Shown: positions 51,643 to 60,256 of the stretch, piece after piece | Layout: every line of letters begins with the position of its first letter | Position numbering within the stretch: position 1 is the stretch's first letter | Origin: Leptolinea sp. HRD-7 | GTDB lineage: Bacteria; Chloroflexota; Anaerolineae; Anaerolineales; Anaerolineaceae | Direction of reading: 5' to 3' | DNA length: 64,000 nucleotides | Assembly: GCA_024363285.1 (NCBI GenBank) | Contig: AP024710.1 | Location: 620,001 to 684,000 of the forward strand | The notes under the pieces: model-generated | The model's input: only the letters and a program-made list of their open reading frames with translations | Databases searched by the model: none | What the model was told of the DNA's origin: nothing | Translations under genes and position numbers: made by a program

Positions 51643-53142
51643 ATGGAATCATTATTTCTCGGAATAGATATTTCAACCACAGGCTCCAAAGCGTTACTGG
51701 TCAATGAAAAGGGCGTCGTAGTCGGCTCCGCGGCCAACGAGCATCCGATTTCCACTCCGAAACCCCTATGGTCTGAACAAGACCCGCGGGACTGGTGGAA
51801 CGCCTCGGCTAAATCCATCCGCGAAGCACTGGCACAGGCCGGTGTGACCGGCGATGCGGTCAAAGCGGTAGGGTTGACCGGCCAGATGCATGGACTGGTG
51901 ATGATGGATGAAAAAGGCGACGTGCTCCGCCCGGCCATTCTGTGGAACGACCAGCGCACCGCCGAGGAATGTGACGAAATTACCCGTAAAGTCGGATTTG
52001 ATAAATTACTGGCTATTTGCGGCAACAAAGCCCTCACCGGTTTCACGGCTCCCAAGATCCTCTGGGTGCGAAACCATGAGCCCGAAGTGTACAAAAAGAC
52101 CGCCCACATTCTTCTCCCCAAAGACTATGTGCGCTATCAGTTGACTGGTGATTACGCGGTTGACCATGCCGATGGTTCCGGCATGATCCTCTACGATCTC
52201 AAAAAACGCACCTGGTCAAAAGAATTACTGAACATTCTAGACATCCCTGAAAGCTGGCTGCCGAAGACATACGAAGGCTGCGAGGTGACCGGCGTGGTTT
52301 CTGCCAGAGCAGCGGAACTGACCGGCCTGAAAGCCGGAACACCTGTGGTTGGCGGCGGCGGTGACCAGGCTGCCCAGGCCGTTGGCGTAGGCGCTGTAAC
52401 CCCGGGCATTGTGGCACTGACCCTTGGTACATCCGGAGTGGTTTTTGCCAGCACGCCATCACCATTGGTTGAACCCGAAGGCCGCCTGCATGCTTTCTGC
52501 CATTCGGTTCCCGGAACATGGCACTTTATGGGCGTGATGCTCTCCGCAGCCGGTTCATTACGCTGGTACCGTGATACCTTCGCCCCCGGCATGGGGTATG
52601 ACGAACTGTTGGCCCCGGCGGCAGATATCCCCGCTGGAAGTGAAGGACTACTCTTCCTGCCTTACCTGACCGGTGAACGTACACCTCATCCTGATCCCCT
52701 GGCACGCGGCGCGTTCGTTGGTCTTACCGTGCGCCATACCAAAGCGCATATTACCCGCTCCGTCATCGAGGGTGTTTCATACGGGCTCCGCGATTCTATG
52801 GAACTGATCAAGAAAGCCGGCCTGGGCGAGATCAAGCAGGTGAGAGTCTCCGGCGGCGGCGCTCGCAGTCCATTATGGCGCCAGATGCTCTCTGATGTGA
52901 TGGACAGCGAACTGGTCACCGTGAATACCACTGAAGGCGCCGCGTTTGGTGCCGCCCTGCTGGCCGGTGTAGGTGCCGGAACCTGGAAAACGGTGGAAGA
53001 AAGCTGCACCGCCACAATAAAGACCATGGAAAAGACAGCTCCCAACAGTGAAACCGTCAAAGTATATGAGCAGTATTACCGCCAGTACACCGCTTTGTAT
53101 CCGGCCTTGAAACCCTCTTTCAATGCCCTGTCTTCCCTGTAA
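51643..53142 (+). CDS. xylB: Xylulokinase
   Basis: Phosphorylates D-xylulose to xylulose-5-P for the pentose phosphate pathway. The 499-aa FGGY-family kinase has FLGIDISTTGSKALL at the start. GLTGQMHGLVMMDEKG with the catalytic-region WNDQRTAEE is characteristic of xylulokinase, as are GGGDQAAQAVGVG and a C-terminal SGGGARSPLWRQM. Length is normal. It lies between a lacI gene and a GH3 xylosidase gene, far from xylA (8788-9963), whose product it consumes. Confidence 0.95.
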   Translation: MESLFLGIDISTTGSKALLVNEKGVVVGSAANEHPISTPKPLWSEQDPRDWWNASAKSIREALAQAGVTGDAVKAVGLTGQMHGLVMMDEKGDVLRPAILWNDQRTAEECDEITRKVGFDKLLAICGNKALTGFTAPKILWVRNHEPEVYKKTAHILLPKDYVRYQLTGDYAVDHADGSGMILYDLKKRTWSKELLNILDIPESWLPKTYEGCEVTGVVSARAAELTGLKAGTPVVGGGGDQAAQAVGVGAVTPGIVALTLGTSGVVFASTPSPLVEPEGRLHAFCHSVPGTWHFMGVMLSAAGSLRWYRDTFAPGMGYDELLAPAADIPAGSEGLLFLPYLTGERTPHPDPLARGAFVGLTVRHTKAHITRSVIEGVSYGLRDSMELIKKAGLGEIKQVRVSGGGARSPLWRQMLSDVMDSELVTVNTTEGAAFGAALLAGVGAGTWKTVEESCTATIKTMEKTAPNSETVKVYEQYYRQYTALYPALKPSFNALSSL

Positions 53143-53172
53143 TTTATCAATAGAACAAGGATATGTTTGTTT

Positions 53173-55314
53173 ATGACTGACACCGTGAAAGAAACGCCGT
53201 TATACCTCGATCCTTCGAAACCGGTAGAAGATCGGGTAAAAGATCTGCTCTCCCGCATGACTCTGGAAGAAAAAATCGGCCAAATGCGCAGTGCGGCAGA
53301 AGAGATCAAACATTTGAATATTCCAAAATATGATTTCTGGAGCGAAGCCCTGCATGGTATCGGTCGAAATGGCCGTGCGACAGTCTTTCCTCAGGCAATC
53401 GGTATGGCAGCCACCTGGGACCCGGATTTGATCAAAGAAGTAGCCACTGCCATCAGCCTGGAAGGCCGGGCAAAGTACCATGAAACCATACGGCGTTGCG
53501 GTGATACCATCAACTGCCAGGGGTTGACCTTTTGGTCACCCAATGTGAATATCTTCCGCGATCCGCGTTGGGGGCGCGGACAGGAGACCTGGGGTGAAGA
53601 CCCGTATCTGACAGGAGAAATGGGTGCAGCTTTTGTTCGCGGTATGCAGGGCGATCACCCGAAATATCTGCGAACCGCAGCATGCGCCAAGCATTATGCC
53701 GTTCACAGCGGTCCGGAAGAAAGCCGGCACTCATTTGACGCGAGAGTGACCAAACGCGAACTGTTTGATACCTATCTGCCGGCTTTCAAAAAACTGGTGG
53801 TTGAAGCCAACGTTGAAATGGTAATGGGCGCGTATAACCGTTTATTCGGTGTTCCCTGCTGTGCCTCTGAATTTCTTCTAGACGAAATTCTCCGAAAGAA
53901 ATGGGGATTCAAGGGGCATGTTGTATCAGATTGCTCCGCCCTGACTGACCTGCACAAAGGTCATGGATATACCAAAGATGTGGTGGAATCCGCCGCGGTG
54001 GCACTCAAAGCCGGCTGTGACATGAGCTGCCAGTGTACGTACGATCATCTGGGTGAAGCGATTGACCGCGGGTTGATCACCGAAGCGGATATCGATCGTT
54101 CATTGGCCCGCACTCTGACCACGCGGTTCAAGCTGGGCATGTTCGATCCGCAGGAAATGGTCCCGTATTCTGATACGCCGATGAGCGTGGTTGGTTGTGA
54201 AGCCCACCGGAAACTGGCGTATGAGACGGCAGTGCGGACAATGGTTCTGCTCAAGAACAAGAACAACATACTTCCATTGAAAGACAGCGTGCGCAGCCTG
54301 TATATTGTTGGGCCGAACGCCACCAATCTGGACTGCCTGCTGGGAAGCTATTTCGGACTCGGCGAGAACATGATCACCCCTCTGGAAGGCATCGCCCAGC
54401 GCGCGCCTGAGGGTATGCGCCTTGAATATAAACACGGTGTTTTGCTGGCTCAGGATAGCGCTAACCCGTTCGACTGGTCAATCTCGGCAGCCGCCGAAGC
54501 CGATGTCACGGTAGCCTTTATGGGACTGGCACCTGTACTGGAAGGTGAAGAAGGCGACGCATTGCTTTCATCCAAAGGTGGCGACCGAGAAAAGATTGAA
54601 ATTCCGGTTCAACAGGTGGAATACATTAAAAAACTGGTAGTCGCTGGAGCCCGTATTGTGCTGGTTTTGTTCAGTGGAAGCCCGGTCGCGCTGGGTGAAC
54701 TGGAAAACATGGTGGAAGCCATCGTTCACGTCTGGTATCCGGGTATGGAAGGCGGTAGAGCGATCGCGGATGTACTCTTTGGAAACGCGGTTCCCTCCGG
54801 CAAGCTGCCGCTCACCTTCCCTGCTTCAACATCGCAACTTCCAGATTTTGAAGATTACAGCATGGATAACCGTACTTACCGGTACTCCACGGAAACGCCG
54901 CTCTATCCGTTCGGGTATGGCCTGAGCTACGCGAGATTTGAATACAGTGATCTTTCCCTGAGCAAATCATCCGTTAAAAGCGGCGAATCGGTGGATGTCA
55001 CATTCTCGCTGACCAACAAAAGCGATATCACAGCAGAAGAGGTCGCGCAAATCTACCTCACCGACATTAAGGCATCAGTCAAAGTGCCCTTACACAAACT
55101 GATCGGTTTCAAACGTGTCCGCCTGGAGCCGAAACAAACGACAACGATCACATATACTGTAACGCCTGAAATGATGATGTTGGTTAATGATGATGGCGAA
55201 TCGGTGTTGGAAGCCGGAGAATTCAAGCTTTATGTCGGTGGAAGTTCACCGTGCAAACGAGCGTTAGACCTGGGAGTTCAGGCGCCACTGGAAGGCAAGT
55301 TCAATCTTGTGTAA
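53173..55314 (+). CDS. Glycoside hydrolase family 3 beta-xylosidase / beta-glucosidase
   Basis: Removes non-reducing-end sugars, most likely xylose from xylo-oligosaccharides. The 713-aa protein has the N-terminal GH3 barrel (residues ~15-290), with FWSEALHGIGRNG, FWSPNVNIFRDPRWGRGQETWGEDP, the KHYAVHSGPE region and the nucleophile Asp in VVSDCSAL. A second alpha/beta domain (about 350-580) and a C-terminal fibronectin-III-like domain follow. The EALHG/NVNIFRDPRWGRGQET blocks are typical of xylosidase-type GH3. No signal peptide is seen, so it acts in the cytosol. I chose the ATG at 53173 (AAGGA 11 bases upstream). The xylB neighbour supports xylosidase. Confidence 0.9.
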   Translation: MTDTVKETPLYLDPSKPVEDRVKDLLSRMTLEEKIGQMRSAAEEIKHLNIPKYDFWSEALHGIGRNGRATVFPQAIGMAATWDPDLIKEVATAISLEGRAKYHETIRRCGDTINCQGLTFWSPNVNIFRDPRWGRGQETWGEDPYLTGEMGAAFVRGMQGDHPKYLRTAACAKHYAVHSGPEESRHSFDARVTKRELFDTYLPAFKKLVVEANVEMVMGAYNRLFGVPCCASEFLLDEILRKKWGFKGHVVSDCSALTDLHKGHGYTKDVVESAAVALKAGCDMSCQCTYDHLGEAIDRGLITEADIDRSLARTLTTRFKLGMFDPQEMVPYSDTPMSVVGCEAHRKLAYETAVRTMVLLKNKNNILPLKDSVRSLYIVGPNATNLDCLLGSYFGLGENMITPLEGIAQRAPEGMRLEYKHGVLLAQDSANPFDWSISAAAEADVTVAFMGLAPVLEGEEGDALLSSKGGDREKIEIPVQQVEYIKKLVVAGARIVLVLFSGSPVALGELENMVEAIVHVWYPGMEGGRAIADVLFGNAVPSGKLPLTFPASTSQLPDFEDYSMDNRTYRYSTETPLYPFGYGLSYARFEYSDLSLSKSSVKSGESVDVTFSLTNKSDITAEEVAQIYLTDIKASVKVPLHKLIGFKRVRLEPKQTTTITYTVTPEMMMLVNDDGESVLEAGEFKLYVGGSSPCKRALDLGVQAPLEGKFNLV

Positions 55315-55349
55315 ATGAAATTGAACGGAGTATAGCCTGCTCCTTCATC

Positions 55350-55385
55350 AGCTCCACCACCGATAGCGGTGGTGGAGCTTCTATT
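55350..55385 (+). terminator. Terminator of the lacI-xylB-xylosidase operon
   Basis: AGCTCCACCACCG (55350-55362) pairs perfectly with CGGTGGTGGAGCT (55367-55379) around ATAG, followed by TCTATTT. Confidence 0.85.
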
Positions 55386-55484
55386 TCAGGAGATTCAGCA
55401 GGTGACACCGGTATATTTGTCATTGATATTCTTCCTGATTCTTGAAAAAACCGGCTAATTTGTTTGTTTACCCAACATTCATAG

Positions 55485-55512
55485 TTGACACGAATAAATC
55501 GCTTGCTATAAT
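55485..55512 (+). promoter_or_regulatory. Consensus promoter of the CUT1 operon
   Basis: Perfect TTGACA (55485-55490) and TATAAT (55507-55512) boxes with a 16-base spacer. Confidence 0.85.
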
Positions 55513-55517
55513 AATCT

Positions 55518-55533
55518 TGTAAACGCTTCCACA
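55518..55533 (+). promoter_or_regulatory. LacI-type operator 1
   Basis: TGTAAACGCTTCCACA is centred on CG and lies over the expected transcription start. It is close to the CcpA/LacI consensus. Confidence 0.75.
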
Positions 55534-55663
55534 ATAAAACACTCCCGAAGGTAATGCAATAACTCAATCTACGAAAAACCAGGTCAATAGTTTTAGATTT
55601 TTCCGGTTATATGATTGTTCCTCCAGATTATTCTGGTGATTTTAATTTCGTCAGTTTATTTTT

Positions 55664-55677
55664 CGTAAACGCTTACG
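55664..55677 (+). promoter_or_regulatory. LacI-type operator 2
   Basis: CGTAAACGCTTACG is a near-perfect palindrome, 31 bases before the lacI start and 145 bases from operator 1. The spacing would allow repression by DNA looping or a roadblock. Confidence 0.7.
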
Positions 55678-55707
55678 CAAAAAACCAGGAAATAACCAGC
55701 TCCGCCT

Positions 55708-56739
55708 ATGAGAAACCCGGGAACAGCCACCAGCAATGTGACCATTTTCGAAGTCGCCGCGCAAGCGGGCGTTTCGTATGGTACTGTATCACGGGTCTTA
55801 AACAATGATCCGCATGTCAAAACAGAGACACGCGAGCGTGTCAACCGGGTAATCCAAGACCTGGGTTACGTTGTCAATCGCCAGGCGCGCAGTCTGGCCG
55901 GTGGAAAGACTCACATCATCGGCATGCTGGTGCCTGACCTGGGGACCGGGTATATCGGCGAGATCATCCAGGGGATTGATTCGGAGTTGCAGCTTTCAGG
56001 ATACGACCTGATGCTGTATACCACCCACCGCACGCCAGTGTTAGAAGCGGATTACGTGGCCAATCTTGCCCAGGGCATGGTTGACGGCCTCATTCTAGTG
56101 CTTCCCCGGAACCCAAGAGATTACATAGACATTTTAAATTCCCGCCACTTCCCCTTTGTGTTGATCGACCATCAAGGTTGGGGGAATGAATGTCCGGCTG
56201 TTTCTGCCACAAACTGGCAGGGAGCATTCAACGCCACAGAATATTTGATCCAGCTTGGACACAAACGTATTGGAATAATTACCGGCTGGATGGACCTGGA
56301 TTCCGCCATTGACAGGCTTGAAGGGTACAAAGCGGCATTATGGACCCACCACATTCCCTTTTCAGAAGAATTGGTCCGCGAAAGCACCTTCCAGCAACTT
56401 GACGGTTATAAAAGCGCCATGGAACTATTGACCCTCCCTAACCCGCCGACGGCGATCTTCGCGTCGAATGACGTGATGGCTTTCGGCGCCATGGATGCCG
56501 TCCGCGAAACCGGTCAACGTATTCCGGAAGATATCTCTGTTATCGGTTTCGATGACATCCCCCAGGCCGGGGCTATACATCCGGCTCTCACTACCGTACG
56601 CCAACCACTGCGCAATATGGGCAGCGTTGCAGCGCAAATGCTGTTGGATCTATTGAAACATCCTGATATTCCGTCAAAACGAATTGAACTGCCGACAGGT
56701 CTGGTGATACGTGATTCATGCCAACCGCCCCGTAGTTGA
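55708..56739 (+). CDS. LacI-family regulator of the CUT1 operon
   Basis: A 343-aa repressor closely similar in pattern to the one at 50533. It has VTIFEVAAQAGVSYGTVSRVL (helix-turn-helix), a hinge at RQARSLAGGKTHIIG, and an effector domain with IGMLVPDLGTGYIGEI, DGLILVLPRN and PTAIFASNDVMAFGAMDA. The two proteins look like paralogues. Two LacI-type operators lie upstream. A binding-protein gene follows after 94 bases, so it probably controls oligosaccharide uptake. Confidence 0.92.
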   Translation: MRNPGTATSNVTIFEVAAQAGVSYGTVSRVLNNDPHVKTETRERVNRVIQDLGYVVNRQARSLAGGKTHIIGMLVPDLGTGYIGEIIQGIDSELQLSGYDLMLYTTHRTPVLEADYVANLAQGMVDGLILVLPRNPRDYIDILNSRHFPFVLIDHQGWGNECPAVSATNWQGAFNATEYLIQLGHKRIGIITGWMDLDSAIDRLEGYKAALWTHHIPFSEELVRESTFQQLDGYKSAMELLTLPNPPTAIFASNDVMAFGAMDAVRETGQRIPEDISVIGFDDIPQAGAIHPALTTVRQPLRNMGSVAAQMLLDLLKHPDIPSKRIELPTGLVIRDSCQPPRS

Positions 56740-56747
56740 TCGTTGAT

Positions 56748-56758
56748 AAGGAGGTGAT
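56748..56758 (+). promoter_or_regulatory. Orphan Shine-Dalgarno between lacI and the CUT1 binding protein
   Basis: AAGGAGGTGAT is an exact 11-base complement of the usual 16S rRNA 3' end. No start codon follows at a proper distance, and the gene begins 76 bases later with its own AAGGAGAAGG. It is the third such element before a binding-protein gene. Confidence 0.55.
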
Positions 56759-56833
56759 TTTCTACAACCATTAAGGCTCTAAAGGATTTTTTCTCATATT
56801 TGAAGTTCAAAAATCAAAAAGGAGAAGGATGTA

Positions 56834-58132
56834 ATGAGCAACAAAATCGTAAAAATCTTTAGCTTCATCATGATTGCTGTCCTGCTTATGGCTGCCGCCC
56901 CGGCCCCCGCCGTTGCCGCCGCCCCCGCTAAAGCCGATAAGGTCGTTATCAATTGGTGGCACATCACTACCAGCGATCCCGGCAAAACCGATTGGCAGAA
57001 TATGGCCGATGCCTACATGAAAGCTCACCCGAACGTAGAGATCAAAATCACCGTTCTGGAAAACGAAGCCTTCAAAACCAAACTGACCACCGTTATGCAG
57101 TCCGGTGAAGTTCCGGATATCTTCCAGAGCTGGGGTGGTGGTGGACTGTCCGAACAGATCGATGCCGGTCTGTTGAAAGACATCACCGCTGATCTGGATG
57201 CCAATAATGGCGAGTGGCGCAACACCTTCGCTCCCGCTGCCCTGGCTGTCTTCAGCAAAGATGGCAAGAACTACGGCGTGCCGTGGGATATGGGTATGGT
57301 TGGCTGGTGGTACAACAAAGACCTGTTCAAAAAAGCTGGCATCGACAAAGAACCCGCCACCTGGTCTGAATTCCTGGCTGACGTCAAGAAACTGAAAGAC
57401 GCTGGCATTACCCCGATCGCCCTGGGTGAAAAAGACTCCTGGACTGGTATGCACATCTGGTCATACCTGGCCACCCGCATCGGCGGCGAAAAAGGTTTCA
57501 AAGCTGCCCTCGATCGCTCTGGTTCATTCGCTGATCCCGCGTTCGTCAAAGCCGGTGAAGAACTCAAGAAACTCATCGACATGCAACCCTTCCAGGATGG
57601 TTACCTGGGTGCCGTTCATGATGACATGCAGGCTGCGTTCGGTAACGGCAAAGCCGCCATGGAACTCTCCGGCCAGTGGGCTCCCTCCGTTCAGGCTGCC
57701 AAGAGCGCTGATGGCAAGGGTGTTGCCAATCTCGGCTTGTTCGGTTTCCCGGCTGTTGAAGGCGGCGCTGGTGATGGTTCCGATGTTGTCGGTGGCGGCA
57801 ATGGTTTCGCCATTGGCAAGAACGCTTCCCCCGAAGCCATCGATTTCGTGAAATTCCTGACCAACAAAGAAAATCAGACCCTCATCGCCTCCCAGGGCTC
57901 CGGTATCCCCGTAGTCAAAGGCGCTGAAGTTGGTTTGAAAGATCCCAACATGAAACTGGTCCAGGAAAAATTCGCCAAAGCTGCTTACTTCCAGCTGTAC
58001 TACGATCAGTTCCTGCCCTCCGCCGTTGGTGGCGCCATCAACGACAATGTCCAGAAACTGTTCGCTGGCACCGCTTCTCCGGAAGAAGTTGCCAAAGCCA
58101 TCGAAGCTGCTGCTGCAGAGAATATGAAGTAG
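56834..58132 (+). CDS. CUT1 extracellular solute-binding protein (family 1)
   Basis: A 432-aa secreted sugar-binding protein, probably for xylo- or other oligosaccharides. The signal peptide has a hydrophobic core (IFSFIMIAVLLMAAA) and an Ala-rich cleavage region (PAVAAAPAKA) but no lipobox Cys, unlike the other binding proteins here. The mature part has VVINWWHITTSDPG, FQSWGGGGLSEQID, YGVPWDMGMVGWWYNKDLF and AAMELSGQWAPSVQAA. Codon use is strongly biased, as in the other two transporter binding proteins. AAAGGAGAAGGATGT precedes the ATG. A stem-loop follows at 58148. Confidence 0.9.
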   Translation: MSNKIVKIFSFIMIAVLLMAAAPAPAVAAAPAKADKVVINWWHITTSDPGKTDWQNMADAYMKAHPNVEIKITVLENEAFKTKLTTVMQSGEVPDIFQSWGGGGLSEQIDAGLLKDITADLDANNGEWRNTFAPAALAVFSKDGKNYGVPWDMGMVGWWYNKDLFKKAGIDKEPATWSEFLADVKKLKDAGITPIALGEKDSWTGMHIWSYLATRIGGEKGFKAALDRSGSFADPAFVKAGEELKKLIDMQPFQDGYLGAVHDDMQAAFGNGKAAMELSGQWAPSVQAAKSADGKGVANLGLFGFPAVEGGAGDGSDVVGGGNGFAIGKNASPEAIDFVKFLTNKENQTLIASQGSGIPVVKGAEVGLKDPNMKLVQEKFAKAAYFQLYYDQFLPSAVGGAINDNVQKLFAGTASPEEVAKAIEAAAAENMK

Positions 58133-58147
58133 GATTTTCCTGATGTA

Positions 58148-58197
58148 AACAGGTGCGCGGATAGACCATAACAGGACTATCCCGCACCTGTTATTTT
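58148..58197 (+). promoter_or_regulatory. Stem-loop after the CUT1 binding protein
   Basis: The strand 58148-58164 (AACAGGTGCGCGGATAG) pairs with 58177-58192 apart from a one-base bulge. ATTTTGATT follows, so partial termination before the permease genes is possible. It is the third stem-loop placed directly after a binding-protein gene. Confidence 0.65.
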
Positions 58198-58331
58198 GAT
58201 TACGCTACGCCCTTCCGCTGGCTTAATGCATAATATAAATAGGTTTACGCATCAAAATTTTGCCCGCGGAAAATATTCGGACGTTCACCAGACAATTCAC
58301 ATCCGAATATTCTTGTGAGAAAGAGAAACAA

Positions 58332-59282
58332 ATGCCGACAATTCCCCTCCCTCCCAATCGACAATCATCCAGTGCAGCCTCATCTCCGTTTCTTTCCCGC
58401 CGGACCAAAGATGGACTTGTGATTGCCCTGTTCCTGGCCCCTGCACTTATCCTTTTTCTTCTTTTCGTAATTTATCCCATCTTCCGGTCGGTTTATTTCA
58501 GTACATTTAACTGGAACGGATTGGGACCGGCTGTCAAGTTTGTTGGCCTTAAAAATTACATCAAGATCCTTTCTGATGGTGTTTTCCTTTTAGCTGTCAG
58601 GAACGTTTTATTCATTATTGTCTTCTCTTTAGCCATCCAATTGCCTCTGGCAATGCTGCTTGCGGTTCTGGTAGGCCGCGATCTTCCCGGCCGGGGTATG
58701 TTCCGAACCATTTTCTTCCTGCCTTACGTTCTTTCTGAAGTCAACACGGCGATCATGTGGTTGCTGCTCTTTACTCCAGACCCCGAAAGGGGGTTGTTTA
58801 ATGGTATTCTGGTGGCTCTGGGTAAGCAGCCGGTCGCCTGGCTTGGAGACATGAGAATTGTCCTCTTTGCTGTGTTCATCACTCTTACCTGGAAGTACTT
58901 CGGGTTCCACATGTTGTTGTATTTGACCGGGTTACAGAATATTCCCACAGAAATTGAAGAAGCCGCCCGTATGGATGGAGCAAATGCGTTCCAGAACTTC
59001 TTTCATATCACACTTCCGCTTCTCAGCAGCCCCATAAAAACATCTGTTTACATGTCCGTCCTCGGTTCCATACAGCAATTTATTGTGGTTTGGATCATGA
59101 CCGGTGGTGGACCGGTAAATGCCAGTGAGACGATGGCCACATATATGTACCGCTTCGGGTTTGTGCGTTTCCAACTTGGTTACGGTTCTGCCGTAGCGAT
59201 CATTATGTTTATTCTGTGTGTTATCTTCTCATTGATTTACCAGGCACTTACCAGAGAACCCGACTACCTCACCGGTCTATAG
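58332..59282 (+). CDS. CUT1 permease, MalF-like
   Basis: A 316-aa membrane permease with six helices. KDGLVIALFLAPALILFLLFVIYP is helix 1 (about residues 27-50). The EAA loop is EEAARMDGANAFQNFFHITLP, which contacts the ATPase. Start at the ATG at 58332, with GAGAAAGAG upstream; the longer open frame to 58260 has no initiation signal. It forms a heterodimer with the product of 59297. No ATPase gene is in the operon. Confidence 0.9.
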   Translation: MPTIPLPPNRQSSSAASSPFLSRRTKDGLVIALFLAPALILFLLFVIYPIFRSVYFSTFNWNGLGPAVKFVGLKNYIKILSDGVFLLAVRNVLFIIVFSLAIQLPLAMLLAVLVGRDLPGRGMFRTIFFLPYVLSEVNTAIMWLLLFTPDPERGLFNGILVALGKQPVAWLGDMRIVLFAVFITLTWKYFGFHMLLYLTGLQNIPTEIEEAARMDGANAFQNFFHITLPLLSSPIKTSVYMSVLGSIQQFIVVWIMTGGGPVNASETMATYMYRFGFVRFQLGYGSAVAIIMFILCVIFSLIYQALTREPDYLTGL

Positions 59283-59296
59283 AAAGGATTTTTTTT

Positions 59297-60166
59297 ATGA
59301 GCAAGCCCCTTCCCACACCTGTCTGGATGAGAAAAGCCGTTCCCCGGTTCTTTCAGTATCTTGTCTTAACAATTGCTACGATATTAATTTTCGTGCCGAT
59401 CATTATCTTGATTTTTGGCAGTGTAAAAACTACCGGGCAGATGTATTCTCACCCGTACGACTTTCCTACCAACCCTAACTGGTCAAATATCATCAATATT
59501 TTAAAGACTCCCAGCTTCTGGACCATGATGGGGAACAGTTTGATCGTTATGGTTTCAACCACTACGGCCACAGTGTTCATCTGTGCTCTTGTCTCGTTTG
59601 TCTTTGCCCGATTGGAATTCCGTGGTAAGAATTTCTTCTTTAACCTGTTCACTCTCGGGTTGATGTTCCCGATTAATGTTGCCATTTTGCCGGTGTATTT
59701 TGTTCTGCGCCAGTTGGATAGTTACGGTTTGCATTTGATCAATAGCCTGCTCGGTGTCATCGTGGTTCAGGTCGCATTTCAGCTTTCCGGTAATATTATG
59801 ATCCTTAAGGGATTTTTCACTGCGATCCCCAAAGAACTTCAAGATGCTGCGTATATTGACGGTTGCACCAATTTTGATTTTTTCTGGCGGATCATGCTTC
59901 CGCTGGTTAAACCGGCACTTGCAGCCGTTGCATCTCTCGTCATGATCGTCAGCTGGAATGACTTGCTCGTTCCGTTGATTGTGTTAAACAGCAACAATCT
60001 ATGGACTCTTCAACTCGGCACAATGCAATTCCAGGGTCAATACAGCACTGACCTCGCGCTGATTTCTGCCTTTGTCGCGTTGTCATCTATTCCAACCATT
60101 ATTTTCTATATGTTCGCGGAAAAACAAATCGTCGCGGGTCTCACAGCCGGTGCTGTAAAAGGGTAA
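59297..60166 (+). CDS. CUT1 permease, MalG-like
   Basis: A 289-aa membrane permease with six helices. Helix 1 is FQYLVLTIATILIFVPIIILIFGSV, split here at about residues 16-40. The EAA loop is DAAYIDGCTNFDFFWRIMLP. AGAAAGGA precedes the ATG at 59297. The MalF-like gene ends 14 bases upstream. A missing ATPase implies a shared MsmK/UgpC-type ATPase elsewhere in the genome. Confidence 0.9.
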   Translation: MSKPLPTPVWMRKAVPRFFQYLVLTIATILIFVPIIILIFGSVKTTGQMYSHPYDFPTNPNWSNIINILKTPSFWTMMGNSLIVMVSTTTATVFICALVSFVFARLEFRGKNFFFNLFTLGLMFPINVAILPVYFVLRQLDSYGLHLINSLLGVIVVQVAFQLSGNIMILKGFFTAIPKELQDAAYIDGCTNFDFFWRIMLPLVKPALAAVASLVMIVSWNDLLVPLIVLNSNNLWTLQLGTMQFQGQYSTDLALISAFVALSSIPTIIFYMFAEKQIVAGLTAGAVKG

Positions 60167-60197
60167 TCCGGTTTTATTTCACGTTGTCTCTTTCTCC

Positions 60198-60234
60198 TGG
60201 CCGGATGAGCAGTCTCGCTCATCCGGCCAATCTG
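60198..60234 (+). terminator. Terminator of the CUT1 operon
   Basis: TGGCCGGATGAGC (60198-60210) pairs perfectly with GCTCATCCGGCCA (60217-60229), followed by ATCTGTTAT. Confidence 0.75.
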
Positions 60235-60256
60235 TTATGTCTGTCCTGTGTCTATC

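Larger units (their letters stand above)
55386..55707 (+). other. Control region and leader of the CUT1 operon
   Basis: 322 bases without a gene. It contains a consensus promoter (55485-55512), an operator on the start site (55518-55533) and a second operator at 55664-55677. The leader to the lacI start is about 190 bases. Confidence 0.65.
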
